DNA from: an uncultured Verrucomicrobiota bacterium
GTDB taxonomy: Bacteria > Verrucomicrobiota > Verrucomicrobiia > Verrucomicrobiales > Verrucomicrobiaceae
Reading direction: 5' to 3'
Assembly: GCA_903848465.1 (NCBI GenBank)
Contig: CAINGK010000027.1
Span: 1 to 49,954, forward strand
Length of the DNA stretch: 49,954 nt
In this document: positions 27,102 through 36,060 of the stretch, piece by piece
Layout: each line of letters starts with the position of its first letter
Position numbering within the stretch: position 1 is the stretch's first letter
The notes under the pieces: model-generated
What the model was told of the DNA's origin: nothing
The model's input: only the letters and a program-made list of their open reading frames with translations
Databases searched by the model: none
Program-made: the position numbers and the translations under genes

Positions 27102-27899
27102 CTACGACTGCTTGGACCGCCACTGCTCAAAGCTCTCCTTTGGCGTGCGAAAGACCGCACCGCAGCGCGGACAGGTGATCTGTGCCACGCCGTCAGCAAA
27201 AATATGATCCAGATCATCCTGCGGCAGACGCATGATGATGGGCAGTAGGCGCTCCATGGAACAGCCGCATTCAAACACGTAGCCACGCGTTTCCAGCAGG
27301 GTGAGATGCTCGGTCGTTTCGAGTACCAGCACTTGCTCCAGCGTGAGTTCGGAGAGCCACAGCTCATCGCAATCCGGCTCGGCGGAGATTTGGATGAACT
27401 CCTCATCCTCCAGTCGGAAGAAGCGCGTGAGCCGCTGCTCGCTGGTGGTGTAAAACGTTTCCACCGCCTTCAGCATGTCATCGCCAAAAAACTCGATCAT
27501 GCTCTGCCGGGGCGCTTGATCCGGGCGCGTCGTTTGCGAGATGAACATCGCTTCGCCCTCCTGGCGCACATCTTCGGTGAATACACGGCCTGCGACGCGG
27601 CCCGGACGCGTGGTGCCGGTGACGAAGACATTCGCCCGCTGTGGCTCTTTGACATGAATCGTCCATGCGCAGCCCTCATCCTGCGGACGTGAGCAGAGGT
27701 GCAGCGCGATTGCAGCCAGGGCATCCTTGAGCATCTGGTCCAGCGGCTCCGCATTCTGAAGGCCGTGCTGCATCAGGTGCAGGTAATAATCGAGGTAGAG
27801 CGGACTGAAGCGCCCCCGCACCAGCAGCGCATTGCGCTTCCGCACGAAGTAGGAGCGGAGGTCCACCACGGAAAGATCCGGTTCAAGCATCTGACTCAT
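27102..27899 (-). CDS. hslO: Hsp33 redox-regulated chaperone
   Basis: The protein has 265 residues. The C-terminal zinc switch is present as Cys211-Gly-Cys213 and Cys243-Pro-Arg-Cys246, the CxC and CxxC pattern of Hsp33. The N-terminal domain (VRGRFSPLYLDYYLHLMQHG, then TGTTRPGRVAGRVFTED) fits the family. Oxidation of the four Cys releases zinc and turns on holdase activity in the cytoplasm. The sequence is rather divergent, so the family call rests on the zinc site and length. Confidence 0.85.
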   Translation of the reverse strand: MSQMLEPDLSVVDLRSYFVRKRNALLVRGRFSPLYLDYYLHLMQHGLQNAEPLDQMLKDALAAIALHLCSRPQDEGCAWTIHVKEPQRANVFVTGTTRPGRVAGRVFTEDVRQEGEAMFISQTTRPDQAPRQSMIEFFGDDMLKAVETFYTTSEQRLTRFFRLEDEEFIQISAEPDCDELWLSELTLEQVLVLETTEHLTLLETRGYVFECGCSMERLLPIIMRLPQDDLDHIFADGVAQITCPRCGAVFRTPKESFEQWRSKQS

Positions 27900-27947
27900 G
27901 CACAGCTTATCTCACCGGATGAAAGGCGGCGCAAGTGGTGCGGGGAC

Positions 27948-28814
27948 TCACTTCCCCGCCATGCCGCGAAATTTTTGCCGGTAGGCGCTCGGCGTCGTTC
28001 CCATCACTTCGCGAAAGCGGCGGTTGAAGTTTGCCAGATTGCGGTAGCCACAGTCCATCGCGATGTCCGTGATGTTTGAGACATCTTCCGCCAGCATGCC
28101 GCAGGCACGACCGATGCGCACTTCGTTCACATACTGCGGCACCGTTTTGCCCGTGCGCGAGTGGAAGAAGCGACTGAACGCCCCGAGGCTCAGATGAGCC
28201 AGCTTGGCCAGACGCTCGCGGTCGATTTCCTCGGTCAGGTGGGTGTGGATGAAGTCGATCACCCGCTCCATCCGGCCCTGGTCGGCCGATTCGAGCTTCG
28301 GCTCGAAGTTGGAACTCGCCAGCGCCTTCAAATCCTCTGACCCGGCCAGCGAATTGAGAATGGCCAGCAGTTCGATCACCCGCGCGAGTCCCTCGCTGCC
28401 GGCAAGACGCTTCATGTGCTCCGTCACCACGGCACGCGCGGCACCGCGCACCTCCAGGCCGCGCGCTGCACGCTGCAGCAGCCGCTTCACCGGATCCATC
28501 TCCGGCAGTGCCATGAAATCACGCCCCAGGAAATCCTCGTCAAAACGCACGATGATGGCATTCACCCGCCGCGATTTCGCACTCGTGTCCTGATGCCACA
28601 CATGCGGCAGATTGGAACCGATCAACACAATGTCGCCGTCCGTCAGCGGGCCGATGTTATCTCCCACCACCCGATGTCCGCGGCTCTCAATCGCCAGCGT
28701 GAGCTGAAACTCCGGATGAAAATGCCAGCGCGTCCCGTAGTCCAGCGCACGCACCGTCTCACAGTGGAACGACTCCCACTGACGCTTGGGGACTTTCTCG
28801 AATACAGGCTTCAT
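27948..28814 (-). CDS. AraC-family regulator with cupin sensor
   Basis: The protein has 288 residues. The N-terminal cupin (WHFHPEFQLTLAIESRGHRVVGDNIGPLTDGDIVLIGSNLPHVWHQD) probably binds a sugar or other small ligand. The C-terminal 100 residues hold the two AraC helix-turn-helix units: RERLAKLAHLSLGAFSRFFHSRTGKTVPQYV and VSNITDIAMDCGYRNLANFNRRFREVMGTTPSAYR. The layout suits an activator of carbohydrate genes, but no catabolic operon adjoins it. Confidence 0.9.
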   Translation of the reverse strand: MKPVFEKVPKRQWESFHCETVRALDYGTRWHFHPEFQLTLAIESRGHRVVGDNIGPLTDGDIVLIGSNLPHVWHQDTSAKSRRVNAIIVRFDEDFLGRDFMALPEMDPVKRLLQRAARGLEVRGAARAVVTEHMKRLAGSEGLARVIELLAILNSLAGSEDLKALASSNFEPKLESADQGRMERVIDFIHTHLTEEIDRERLAKLAHLSLGAFSRFFHSRTGKTVPQYVNEVRIGRACGMLAEDVSNITDIAMDCGYRNLANFNRRFREVMGTTPSAYRQKFRGMAGK

Positions 28815-28823
28815 GGGGGAAAG

Positions 28824-28860
28824 TTACTAGATATTGGATTCTCGATACTAGATCCAGAAG
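28824..28860. repeat. Short CTAGAT/GGATTC repeat cluster, 3' flank
   Basis: This flank of the four-helix-bundle gene is made of near-repeats (TACTAGATATTGGATTC, then GATACTAGATCCAGAAG). The other flank at 29259-29295 has matching TCTAG and ATCCAG units. Such repeats often surround S23-type genes in PVC and other genomes. Confidence 0.4.
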
Positions 28861-28862
28861 AG

Positions 28863-29240
28863 CTATTTTGACGATCTGTGGCCTTCTCGAACAGCTTGAA
28901 TGAAGAGATTTAGTTTTTTGCCGAGATGTGTGAGAACTTCATGAAGCTGAGCATATAGTGCTTCATCCGTCAGCAAGCCAGTTTCGAATAAAGTGTCCAA
29001 ATGATCAATTGTTTCGTCATTGGACGCCAAAGCATAGGTTAACCGCAGCACAAAATCCTGTTTATATTCACGTCTGCCATAACCTTCCACGATGTTGGAG
29101 CGCACCGACTTCGATGAACGTCGAATCTGTGAACCCTCCTCATACATTTCAAACTTCGGCAGATGCCTCAGAGTCATCGTATGAATTTCAATGGCGCATT
29201 GCTTAGCCAGTTTCCAGATTTCGAGAGTTTGATAGCTCAT
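28863..29240 (-). CDS. Four-helix-bundle (S23-type) protein
   Basis: The protein has 125 residues from the ATG at 29240 ([20 protein letters not shown]). The core [42 protein letters not shown] is the signature of the four-helix-bundle family first known from 23S rRNA intervening sequences. The real function is unknown. Here it is a free-standing gene, not inside an rRNA, bordered on both sides by short repeats and by AT-richer DNA than its neighbours, which suggests acquisition as a unit. Confidence 0.88.
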   Translation of the reverse strand: MSYQTLEIWKLAKQCAIEIHTMTLRHLPKFEMYEEGSQIRRSSKSVRSNIVEGYGRREYKQDFVLRLTYALASNDETIDHLDTLFETGLLTDEALYAQLHEVLTHLGKKLNLFIQAVREGHRSSK

Positions 29241-29258
29241 AATGCTACCGATCTTCCA

Positions 29259-29295
29259 ACATCCAGCATCTAGGATCAAGCATCTAGAATCCAGC
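29259..29295. repeat. Short CTAGAT/GGATTC repeat cluster, 5' flank
   Basis: Tandem near-copies ATCCAGCATCTAGG, ATCAAGCATCTAGA and ATCCAG lie between the four-helix-bundle gene start and the prfB end. See the partner at 28824-28860. Confidence 0.45.
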
Positions 29296-29297
29296 CA

Positions 29298-30447
29298 CTA
29301 CAGGTCGTCATCCTTGTCATTGTCCCCGGCCTTCCGCCCGCGCAGCTTGGCCTCCATGAAGGCATCCAGGTCGCCGTCCATGACGGCCTGCACGCTGCTG
29401 GTCTTTTCACCGGTGCGGTGGTCTTTGACCATCTGGTAAGGCTGAAAGACGTAGCTGCGAATCTGGCTGCCCCAGCCGATGTCGCTCTTCTCACCATACT
29501 GGCGGTTAATCTCAGCCTGACGCTTGTCTTCCTCGATTTGGAAGAGTTTCGCCTTGAGCATCGCCATCGCTTTGGCGCGGTTCTTTGGCTGGCTGCGTTC
29601 GATCTGGCAGGCCACAATGACGCCGCTGGGAATGTGCGTCAGACGCACGGCGGTTTCGACCTTGTTCACGTTCTGTCCGCCTTTGCCGCCAGCACGATAG
29701 GTGTCCACGCGCAGATCTTCATCCCGCACGACAATGTCGATCTCCTCTTCGGAATCGGGCGTCACGTCAATCGAGGCGAAACTCGTGTGGCGCTTCTTCG
29801 CCGCATCAAAGGGCGAGATACGCACGAGGCGGTGCACGCCGCGCTCAGCCTGCAAAAAGCCAAAAGCGTTTTCACCGATGATTTCGAGGGTGGCAGAGCG
29901 TGTACCCACGTCATCACCCGCTTCGTGGTCGATGAGTTCCACCTTGTAGCCACGACGCTGGCACCAGCGCTGATACATGCGCATCAGCATGTCCGCCCAG
30001 TCACAGGCCTCCGTACCACCGGCACCCGAATGGATGGTGATGAAGGCGTTGCCACGGTCAAACGGCCCGCTCAGTAGCTGGCTCAGCTCAAAGGTGGAGA
30101 CATCTTTTTCCAGCGTCTTGTGCTCCTGCTCCACTTCACGCCAGGTGTCTGTGTCGCCCGCCTCTTTGGCCAGCTCGATGAGTCCGTCAAAATCCCCGGC
30201 CCGCGCTTCAAGATCCTGCAGCGGTCCGATTTTCTTTTTGATGACATTCGTGCGGTCAATCGTCTTGCGCGCCGCGTTTGCGTCATCCCAGAAGCCAGGG
30301 GCCGCCAGGCGGTCCTCCAGCATGGCCAGTTCGTCTTTTAATTTCGGGACGTCAAAGATACCTCCGGAGCTCACTCAACCTTGCCTTGAGGGCGGTGGTG
30401 TCGAGGGATTGGAGGTCGGTAAGGATGGTCTTGCTGGTCTTTTCCAT
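29298..30447 (-). CDS. prfB: Peptide chain release factor 2 with programmed +1 frameshift
   Basis: The true start is the ATG at 30447 ([20 protein letters not shown]). This frame reads 31 codons, ending RRYL, and meets TGA at 30354-30352. A +1 shift on CTT gives [12 protein letters not shown] and continues to 29298, 382 residues in all. RF2 marks are present: the SPF stop-recognition motif ([17 protein letters not shown]) and the GGQ hydrolysis motif ([18 protein letters not shown]). It terminates translation at UGA and UAA. A single-frame reading would start at GTG 30374 and lose the N-terminal helix. It is divergent from recO. Confidence 0.95.
30351..30367 (-). promoter_or_regulatory. prfB +1 frameshift site
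   Basis: On the coding strand the run is CCGGAGG-TAT-CTT-TGA-C: an internal Shine-Dalgarno-like GGAGG, 3 bases, the slippery CTT, the in-frame TGA and a C. This matches the classic bacterial prfB site in order and spacing. Low RF2 slows reading of TGA and favours the shift, so RF2 controls its own level. Confidence 0.93.
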
Positions 30448-30495
30448 GCAGCGTAGATAGCGTCTGGGCGTGCGAGTTCAACGCCTTTTGTCATC

Positions 30496-31041
30496 ATGGA
30501 AAAAACCGAGGCCATCCTCATCGGACGCACGCGCTACGCGGAGAGCAGCCTCATTGTACAATGGTGCTCGCCGGAGGTCGGCCTGTTCAAAACCATCGCC
30601 AAAGGATCTCTCCGCCCCAAATCGCCGCTCTACGGCGTGCTGGATCTGTTTGTCTCCGCCGAGCTCCGCTTCGTGCGCAGTAAATCCAGCGACCTGCACA
30701 CCCTGGCCGAAGCCCGCTGGACCAATCCCCGCCTCGGCCTGCGCGAAAGCTATGGCCGCGTTCTCGCCGCCACCTACCTCGTCAAACTCATCACCCTCGT
30801 CGCCGAAACCGACTCGCCGATCCCCGAGATTTACGAACTGCTCGTCAAAGCCCTCGACTACCTCGCCGCCAAGGACCCCGTGCCCGCTCTGATCACCCGC
30901 TTCGAGCAGCGCCTCGCCGAAATACTCGGCATCATCCCCGAAGGCGAAACCGGCATGGCCGCCGCCGCCATCGAAGACAGCTTCCACCGCAAGCTGCCCG
31001 TCCAGCGCCGCCAGCTCGCGGACTGGATGGCGAAGCATTAA
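30496..31041 (+). CDS. recO: DNA repair protein RecO, short form
   Basis: The protein has 181 residues. The N-terminal OB fold is clear: MEKTEAILIGRTRYAESSLIVQWCSPEVGLFKTIAKGSLRPKSPLYGVLDLF. A helical part follows (ESYGRVLAATYLVKLITLV). The zinc-binding Cys cluster and the C-terminal part of the usual 240-residue RecO are absent. RecO loads RecA on SSB-coated DNA with RecR in gap repair. It is divergent from prfB with 48 bases between starts. Confidence 0.85.
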   Translation: MEKTEAILIGRTRYAESSLIVQWCSPEVGLFKTIAKGSLRPKSPLYGVLDLFVSAELRFVRSKSSDLHTLAEARWTNPRLGLRESYGRVLAATYLVKLITLVAETDSPIPEIYELLVKALDYLAAKDPVPALITRFEQRLAEILGIIPEGETGMAAAAIEDSFHRKLPVQRRQLADWMAKH

Positions 31042-31056
31042 ATCAGAGAAAAAATC

Positions 31057-31365
31057 ATGCGCCTTCTCCATTCCAAAGTACACGCCGCTTTTCTCATCCT
31101 TGTGATTTTCATCTTTGGAATCATCGATTTTTTTCCAACTTATGGGCCACCATTCTTCCGCTATACGGGTTCTGATCCGAAACACTTCGTGTGGAACTTT
31201 GGCTGGCCCCTGGCCTGGTTCATTTACGACGAAACCAATCCTCCGCACTGGTTCGACTGGCTCGGCTCCTGGATCTGCGCACTGTTTTGTGCCCAAGGAG
31301 TTGTAATCACCGTCTGCTTGATTCTTTTTCGAATGTTTCGGAAAAAGAATCCTTCAGCCAAATAG
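31057..31365 (+). CDS. Small membrane protein of unknown function
   Basis: The protein has 102 residues. Two membrane segments are visible: AAFLILVIFIFGIIDFF near the N-terminus and ICALFCAQGVVITVCLILF near the C-terminus, with a Trp/Pro/Phe-rich loop between and a basic end (RMFRKKNPSAK). It lies 15 bases after recO. No family was recognised. Confidence 0.65.
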   Translation: MRLLHSKVHAAFLILVIFIFGIIDFFPTYGPPFFRYTGSDPKHFVWNFGWPLAWFIYDETNPPHWFDWLGSWICALFCAQGVVITVCLILFRMFRKKNPSAK

Positions 31366-31387
31366 GAGTCGTGCTTTGACAGCGCGC

Positions 31388-31909
31388 CTACTTCAGCGCC
31401 GCATCAATCGCAGCCATCAGCTCTGGTGAATCAGGCGCCACATCCGAGCCAAAGCGCTGCAAGACCTTGCCCTCTTTGCTCACAAGAAATTTTTCGAAAT
31501 TCCAGCCGACATCACCGCCAGCAGCGGATTGCAGCGCAGCATAGAGCGGATGCTTGCCACCCCCTTTGATTGCAACTTTGGCGAACATGGGGAAGGTCAC
31601 CTTGTAGTTCTCAGTGCAGAAGGTCTTGATCTGCAACTCGCTGCCCGGCTCCTGCCCACCAAAATCGTTGCAGGGAAAACCGAGCACCGCCAGCCCTTTG
31701 CCGCTCATCTTTTCATAGAGCGCCTCCAGCCCGGCATACTGCGGCGTGTAGCCACATTCAGAGGCCACATTCACAATCAGCAGCACCTTGCCCGCATAAG
31801 CTTTCAGCGTGGTGTCTTTACCGTCGATGTCTTTGATCGCGATGTTTTGGACGTTGGTTTCTGCAGCGATGGCAAGGGAGGTCATGAGGAGGAAGAGGAG
31901 GGTTTTCAT
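31388..31909 (-). CDS. Glutathione peroxidase family thiol peroxidase
   Basis: The protein has 173 residues with a signal peptide (MKTLLFLLMTSLAIAAE), so it acts outside the cytoplasm. The GPx motifs are NVASECGYTPQY with Cys52 as peroxidatic residue (Cys form, not selenocysteine), LGFPCNDFGGQEPG with Gln, and GDVGWNFEKFLVSKEGK with Trp-Asn-Phe. It reduces hydroperoxides, most likely with thioredoxin-like donors. Confidence 0.92.
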   Translation of the reverse strand: MKTLLFLLMTSLAIAAETNVQNIAIKDIDGKDTTLKAYAGKVLLIVNVASECGYTPQYAGLEALYEKMSGKGLAVLGFPCNDFGGQEPGSELQIKTFCTENYKVTFPMFAKVAIKGGGKHPLYAALQSAAGGDVGWNFEKFLVSKEGKVLQRFGSDVAPDSPELMAAIDAALK

Positions 31910-31949
31910 GTGGGAAAAGGAACGTGGTGAATGCCGTCTTGGTTTCAGA

Positions 31950-32669
31950 TCATTCCACCATGCTCAGGAAGATGTCTTCCAGTCTGCGATCCCGCTTTTC
32001 GTGGTCCCGGCGCAACTCCTCCAGCGTGCCGAGGGCGATGAGCTTGCCATGATGGATGATGCCAATGCGGTCGGCGAGTTCTTCAGCGATGTTGAGCAGA
32101 TGGGTGCTCATGAGCACCGTGGTGCCCGCCTGGCTGCGCTCCTTGATCTCCCGCTTCACAGTACGAGCATGGATGGGGTCCAGGCCGACCATCGGCTCGT
32201 CGATGACGAAGACCTTCGGATCATGCAGCAGTGCACTGGCGATGGCGAGCCGCTGCCGCGTGCCGTGGCTGAGGTTCTCAATGCGCTGCCGCGAGTACTC
32301 GTGCAGGGCAAATTTGGTGAACAGCGCATCGGTCTGCGCCGCTGCATGGGCGTGATCCATCTCAAACAACTCGGCGATAAAATCCATGAACTCGAGCGGC
32401 GTGAGCTTCTCATAAAACACCGCCACATCGGGCACATAGCCGAGCAATGACTTGGCCTGCATGGACTCCAGTTGAACGTCGTGTCCGCACAACCGCACAC
32501 GCCCAGAGTCCGGCTTCATCAAACCCGTGAGCAGTTTCATGGCGGTGGTTTTACCAGCGCCGTTCGGCCCCAGAAAGGCAAACAGCTCGCCCGGTTGGAT
32601 GGTGAGATTCAAGCCATCCAGCGCCCGCAGCTCGCCGTAGTTCATCGTGAGGTCTTCAATCTCGATCAT
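31950..32669 (-). CDS. ABC transporter ATP-binding protein
   Basis: The protein has 239 residues. Walker A is GPNGAGKTT at 34-42, the signature is NLSHGTRQRLAIASALLHDP, Walker B is KVFVIDEPMVGLDP, and the H-loop is VLMSTHLL. This type (CcmA/NatA-like) usually serves exporters or gliding-type systems with a separate permease. No permease is adjacent; the preceding gene encodes a membrane-anchored protein and lies 21 bases upstream, so they are probably one operon. Confidence 0.88.
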   Translation of the reverse strand: MIEIEDLTMNYGELRALDGLNLTIQPGELFAFLGPNGAGKTTAMKLLTGLMKPDSGRVRLCGHDVQLESMQAKSLLGYVPDVAVFYEKLTPLEFMDFIAELFEMDHAHAAAQTDALFTKFALHEYSRQRIENLSHGTRQRLAIASALLHDPKVFVIDEPMVGLDPIHARTVKREIKERSQAGTTVLMSTHLLNIAEELADRIGIIHHGKLIALGTLEELRRDHEKRDRRLEDIFLSMVE

Positions 32670-32690
32670 GCGTCAAAAAAAGGGGGCAAG

Positions 32691-33491
32691 TCATTGCACG
32701 GCGTCCTGCAGTCCGTGGATGGTGGGTTCGAGCAGCACGTAGTCGTCGGGAAGGTCAATGCGCGCAAGCTCGCCCGCCTCGGTGAAGATCATTTTCACCT
32801 CGTACATCCCCATGATCGGCAGTGTGAGCACAAAGCACTTCCGCTGTCTGCCCGCGAGCACCATCATTCCCTCACGCGCCTGCAGTTTCATCGTGTTTGA
32901 ATTGTCCGTCTGCGCACTCGTTTTCGGCACACTGCCACCCAGCATGGAGAGCATGGCCAGCGCGCCTCCCTGACCGCCGCCCATGCTCATGAGCAGCTTC
33001 ACATCCTGCGAGTTCATCACGACACGCTCGCCCTGTTTCACCATCACTTCAGGCGTTGTCTGCTTTTCATTCCAGGACAGTTGCATGCTCGCATCGCGCT
33101 GCGGGAAACTGGCTTTGAGGGTCAGTTGCTGCCAGCTCTCGGCATCGGCCAGAGTACAGCCCAGACTCCAGGTGGCCGCGATGCTGCGCATGGGCTTCCC
33201 CGGCGTCACCTGCTCCACCACACCATGGGCGATGATGTCATACACGGTCTGATGATTCGGCTTGATGCGCCGACTGACCTGAAGGTTGGCATGGCCGAGC
33301 TTTTCGCGCTGATGGTACAGGTGCAAGGTGCAGCCAAAGGTCTCCGACTGTCGCAAAAACATATCCATCACCATGCGCGGTGGCACGATGGCAAAACGTG
33401 ATGCCTCGGGAAAGTAGGTGTCACGCACCAGCAGTCCGGACATCACCGCCCAGAAAATCACCGCCAAGACTGCCACCACACGCCAGATCAT
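32691..33491 (-). CDS. Membrane-anchored hypothetical protein beside ABC ATPase
   Basis: The protein has 266 residues from the ATG at 33491 (MIWRVVAVLAVIFWAVMSGLLV), which gives an N-terminal anchor. The rest looks extracytoplasmic and beta-rich, with a Gly/Met-rich stretch (SMGGGQGGALAMLSMLGGS). It resembles a substrate-binding or outer-surface accessory only in general layout. No family was recognised. It is the promoter-proximal gene of a likely two-gene unit with the ABC ATPase. Confidence 0.65.
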   Translation of the reverse strand: MIWRVVAVLAVIFWAVMSGLLVRDTYFPEASRFAIVPPRMVMDMFLRQSETFGCTLHLYHQREKLGHANLQVSRRIKPNHQTVYDIIAHGVVEQVTPGKPMRSIAATWSLGCTLADAESWQQLTLKASFPQRDASMQLSWNEKQTTPEVMVKQGERVVMNSQDVKLLMSMGGGQGGALAMLSMLGGSVPKTSAQTDNSNTMKLQAREGMMVLAGRQRKCFVLTLPIMGMYEVKMIFTEAGELARIDLPDDYVLLEPTIHGLQDAVQ

Positions 33492-33590
33492 GACTAAATA
33501 GTAGCCAGGAAACGCGCACGCTGGCAAGCATTGTGGCAATTTGCCGCAAAAAATCTCGCCACGTCAGCCTGCCTTTGCCACGATACCGCC

Positions 33591-35048
33591 ATGCGCCTGC
33601 TGTTTGCCCTTCTCCTAACCACCCTCACCCTTTCCGCTGCCGACCAGCGTCCGCCCAATGTGGTGATCATTCTGCTCGATGATCTGGGCTACGCCGATCT
33701 CGGCTGCTTTGGCGCGGAGAAGATCAAGACTCCAAACATCGACCGCATGGCGGCAGAGGGGATGAAGTTCACCAGCTTCTATGTGGCGCAGGCGGTATGC
33801 AGCGCCTCGCGTGCGGCGCTAATGACCGGCTGCTACGCGAACCGCGTCGGCATGCAGGGAGCCTTGAACCACACGAGCAAGGAGGGAATTCATCCCGACG
33901 AGTGGCTGTTGCCAGAGATGTGCAAGGCGCGGGGTTACGCTACCGCCGCCTTCGGTAAATGGCATCTCGGCACAGATCTGCTGTTCAATCCGCTGCACAA
34001 CGGCTTCGATGAATTCCTCGGCATTCCTTATTCAAACGACAACAGCAAGTATCATCCCTCTCTGGCGCAGGAGATGCCGCCCCTGCCCCTCTACGATGGC
34101 TTGAAAGTCATCGAAACCGATCCCGATCAAAGCCAGTTCACCCACCGCTTCACCGCAGGCGCGACGAGTTTCATCGAGCGGCACAAGGATCAGCCGTTCT
34201 TCCTCTACGTTCCCCATGTGATGCCGCATGTGCCCATCTTCGCCTCCGCCGCCTTTCGCGGCCAGTCCGGCGCTGGGCTTTATGGCGATGTCGTTCAAGA
34301 ACTCGACTGGTCCGTGGGCCAGATCCTCGACACCCTCAAACGCTGCGACATTGATCAAAACACGCTGGTGATTCTCTTCTCCGACAACGGCCCCTTTCTC
34401 AGTTACGGCAATCACGCTGGCAGCGCCAAACCGCTGCGCGAGGGCAAGCTGACGACCTTCGATGGCGGTGTGCGCAGTCCTTTCATCGCCCGCTGGCCTG
34501 GCCATGTGCCCGCAGCCCAGGTCTGCGACGAACCGGTGATGGAAATCGACCTGCTGCCTACCATCTCCAGCCTGATCGGCGGAAAGCTGTCCGAACGCAA
34601 AATTGACGGCAAAAACATCCTCCGTCTGCTGGAAGGAAAACCAGACACCACATCACCCCACGAAGCGCTGGTGTTTTACGGCGGCGATGAACTTCAGGCA
34701 ATCCGCAGCGGGCCGTGGAAGCTGCATTTCCCCCATCCCTACATCACCGTGGATGGCGAGCCTGGCCGCGATGGCAAACCAGCGCGCTTCGGGCAGATGA
34801 AACCCAAGTCGATCACGCAAAGCGGCATCGCGGGCATCGCCTCGCGGCACGGCTATCGGGTGGAGAACATTGGCCTGTCGTTGTTTAATCTCCAAGACGA
34901 CCCTGGTGAGACACATGACGTCGCCAAAGAACACCCGGAAATCGTGGAGCGATTGCAAAAGCTGGCGGAACCGACGCGCAAGGAGTTGGGCGACGCCCTC
35001 CAGCAGATCAAAGGCACAGAAAACCGCCCTCTGGGATTGGCTCCGTAG
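33591..35048 (+). CDS. Exported sulfatase (type I, CxAxR form)
   Basis: The protein has 485 residues. The ATG at 33591 gives a signal peptide (MRLLFALLLTTLTLSAAD). Metal-site Asp pair is in PNVVIILLDDLGYADLGCFG. The formylglycine motif is Cys70-Ser-Ala-Ser-Arg74 followed by AALMTG; Ala replaces the usual Pro, a variant known in the family. HMSDNGPF-type metal ligands appear as LVILFSDNGPF. It should cleave sulfate esters from polysaccharides in the periplasm or outside. The maturation enzyme is not in this window. Confidence 0.93.
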   Translation: MRLLFALLLTTLTLSAADQRPPNVVIILLDDLGYADLGCFGAEKIKTPNIDRMAAEGMKFTSFYVAQAVCSASRAALMTGCYANRVGMQGALNHTSKEGIHPDEWLLPEMCKARGYATAAFGKWHLGTDLLFNPLHNGFDEFLGIPYSNDNSKYHPSLAQEMPPLPLYDGLKVIETDPDQSQFTHRFTAGATSFIERHKDQPFFLYVPHVMPHVPIFASAAFRGQSGAGLYGDVVQELDWSVGQILDTLKRCDIDQNTLVILFSDNGPFLSYGNHAGSAKPLREGKLTTFDGGVRSPFIARWPGHVPAAQVCDEPVMEIDLLPTISSLIGGKLSERKIDGKNILRLLEGKPDTTSPHEALVFYGGDELQAIRSGPWKLHFPHPYITVDGEPGRDGKPARFGQMKPKSITQSGIAGIASRHGYRVENIGLSLFNLQDDPGETHDVAKEHPEIVERLQKLAEPTRKELGDALQQIKGTENRPLGLAP

Positions 35049-35134
35049 GATTGGGATCATCTTGATCCGAAGTTTGGTGGCGTGGGGTGAGGCAGATCGT
35101 AGAGGTATCCAGATGATCCCCCTCCATAGACGCC

Positions 35135-35998
35135 TCAGCGCCTCGCACTCTCCTTGGCGATAACTTCACGAATATGCTCCATCCGATTCGCCGGATTGGG
35201 ATGTGAACTCATGAAATCGGAGCTGTTCGCACCACCACTAACCTGCGCGAGGATTTCCATCACGCCAATGAGCGCTTCGGGATTGTAGCCCGCCTGCATC
35301 ATGAACCGCACGCCGAGCGCATCGGCTTCCGATTCGTCATCGCGGCTGAATTTCATCACGCGCCATTGCGCCACCATGTTGGCAATCTGCGCGCCCGAAT
35401 TGTTGTGCCCATCAGACAGCAGCACACCCAGCCCCTGCGCCAAACCGCTCCAGAGCCGGGAATTCGCCATCTGCTCATTTGAATGACGGGCCACGACGTG
35501 CCCCATCTCATGACCGAGCACACCCGCGAGCTGGTCTTCGGACTTGAGGCGGCGAAACAGCGCCTCCGTGATGAAAATCTGTCCGCCGGGCAGAGCGAAG
35601 GCGTTCACGGTCTCCTGGTCGGCTAGCAGATGAAACTTGAACTGATACGTAGTCTCCCTGGCCGCTGTGGAAGAGATCAAGCGTGCGCCGACCCGATCAA
35701 CCAGTGCGCGCCCGTTGGCGTCACGCGAGAGTCCCCCGCTTTCGCGGATCATTTGCGGCGCAGATTGCAGACCAAGCGCGATCTCTTCCTGCGGCGTAGC
35801 CATGGCGAGTTTTTGCTCCCGGCCCGTGAACTCGTTCTGGAACTTGGTGGTGCCCAGCCAATTGTAAATGAGCGAACCAAGGATGATCAGCAGCCCCAGG
35901 ACGATGCGCGGATTGAGGCTCATACCGCCGCGTCCGCGATCATCCCCAAAGGCAGAAACTCGTCCGGCACGGAGAAGACGTTGAAATGTGGGCATCAT
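35135..35998 (-). CDS. M48-family zinc metallopeptidase
   Basis: The protein has 287 residues from 35998. The zinc motif HEMGH is at 163-167 (GVLGHEMGHVVARHS), with the third ligand Glu in SRDDESEADALGVRFM. An N-terminal hydrophobic segment (RIVLGLLIILGSLIYNWLG) could be an anchor. It resembles BepA/LoiP-like periplasmic proteases that degrade misfolded envelope proteins. The final DFMSSHPNPANRMEHI is typical of the family. A start at the internal MSLNPRI is also possible. Confidence 0.9.
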   Translation of the reverse strand: MMPTFQRLLRAGRVSAFGDDRGRGGMSLNPRIVLGLLIILGSLIYNWLGTTKFQNEFTGREQKLAMATPQEEIALGLQSAPQMIRESGGLSRDANGRALVDRVGARLISSTAARETTYQFKFHLLADQETVNAFALPGGQIFITEALFRRLKSEDQLAGVLGHEMGHVVARHSNEQMANSRLWSGLAQGLGVLLSDGHNNSGAQIANMVAQWRVMKFSRDDESEADALGVRFMMQAGYNPEALIGVMEILAQVSGGANSSDFMSSHPNPANRMEHIREVIAKESARR

Positions 35999-36060
35999 GG
36001 ATCGCCTTATACTTCATGGAAAAATCTTGAGCCAGCAGGTATTTTGCGGCATTGCAGGTC

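Noticed and set aside
30278..30460. Plus-strand frame across the prfB start
   Set aside because: Antisense to the prfB 5' end, which is explained by the frameshift reading.
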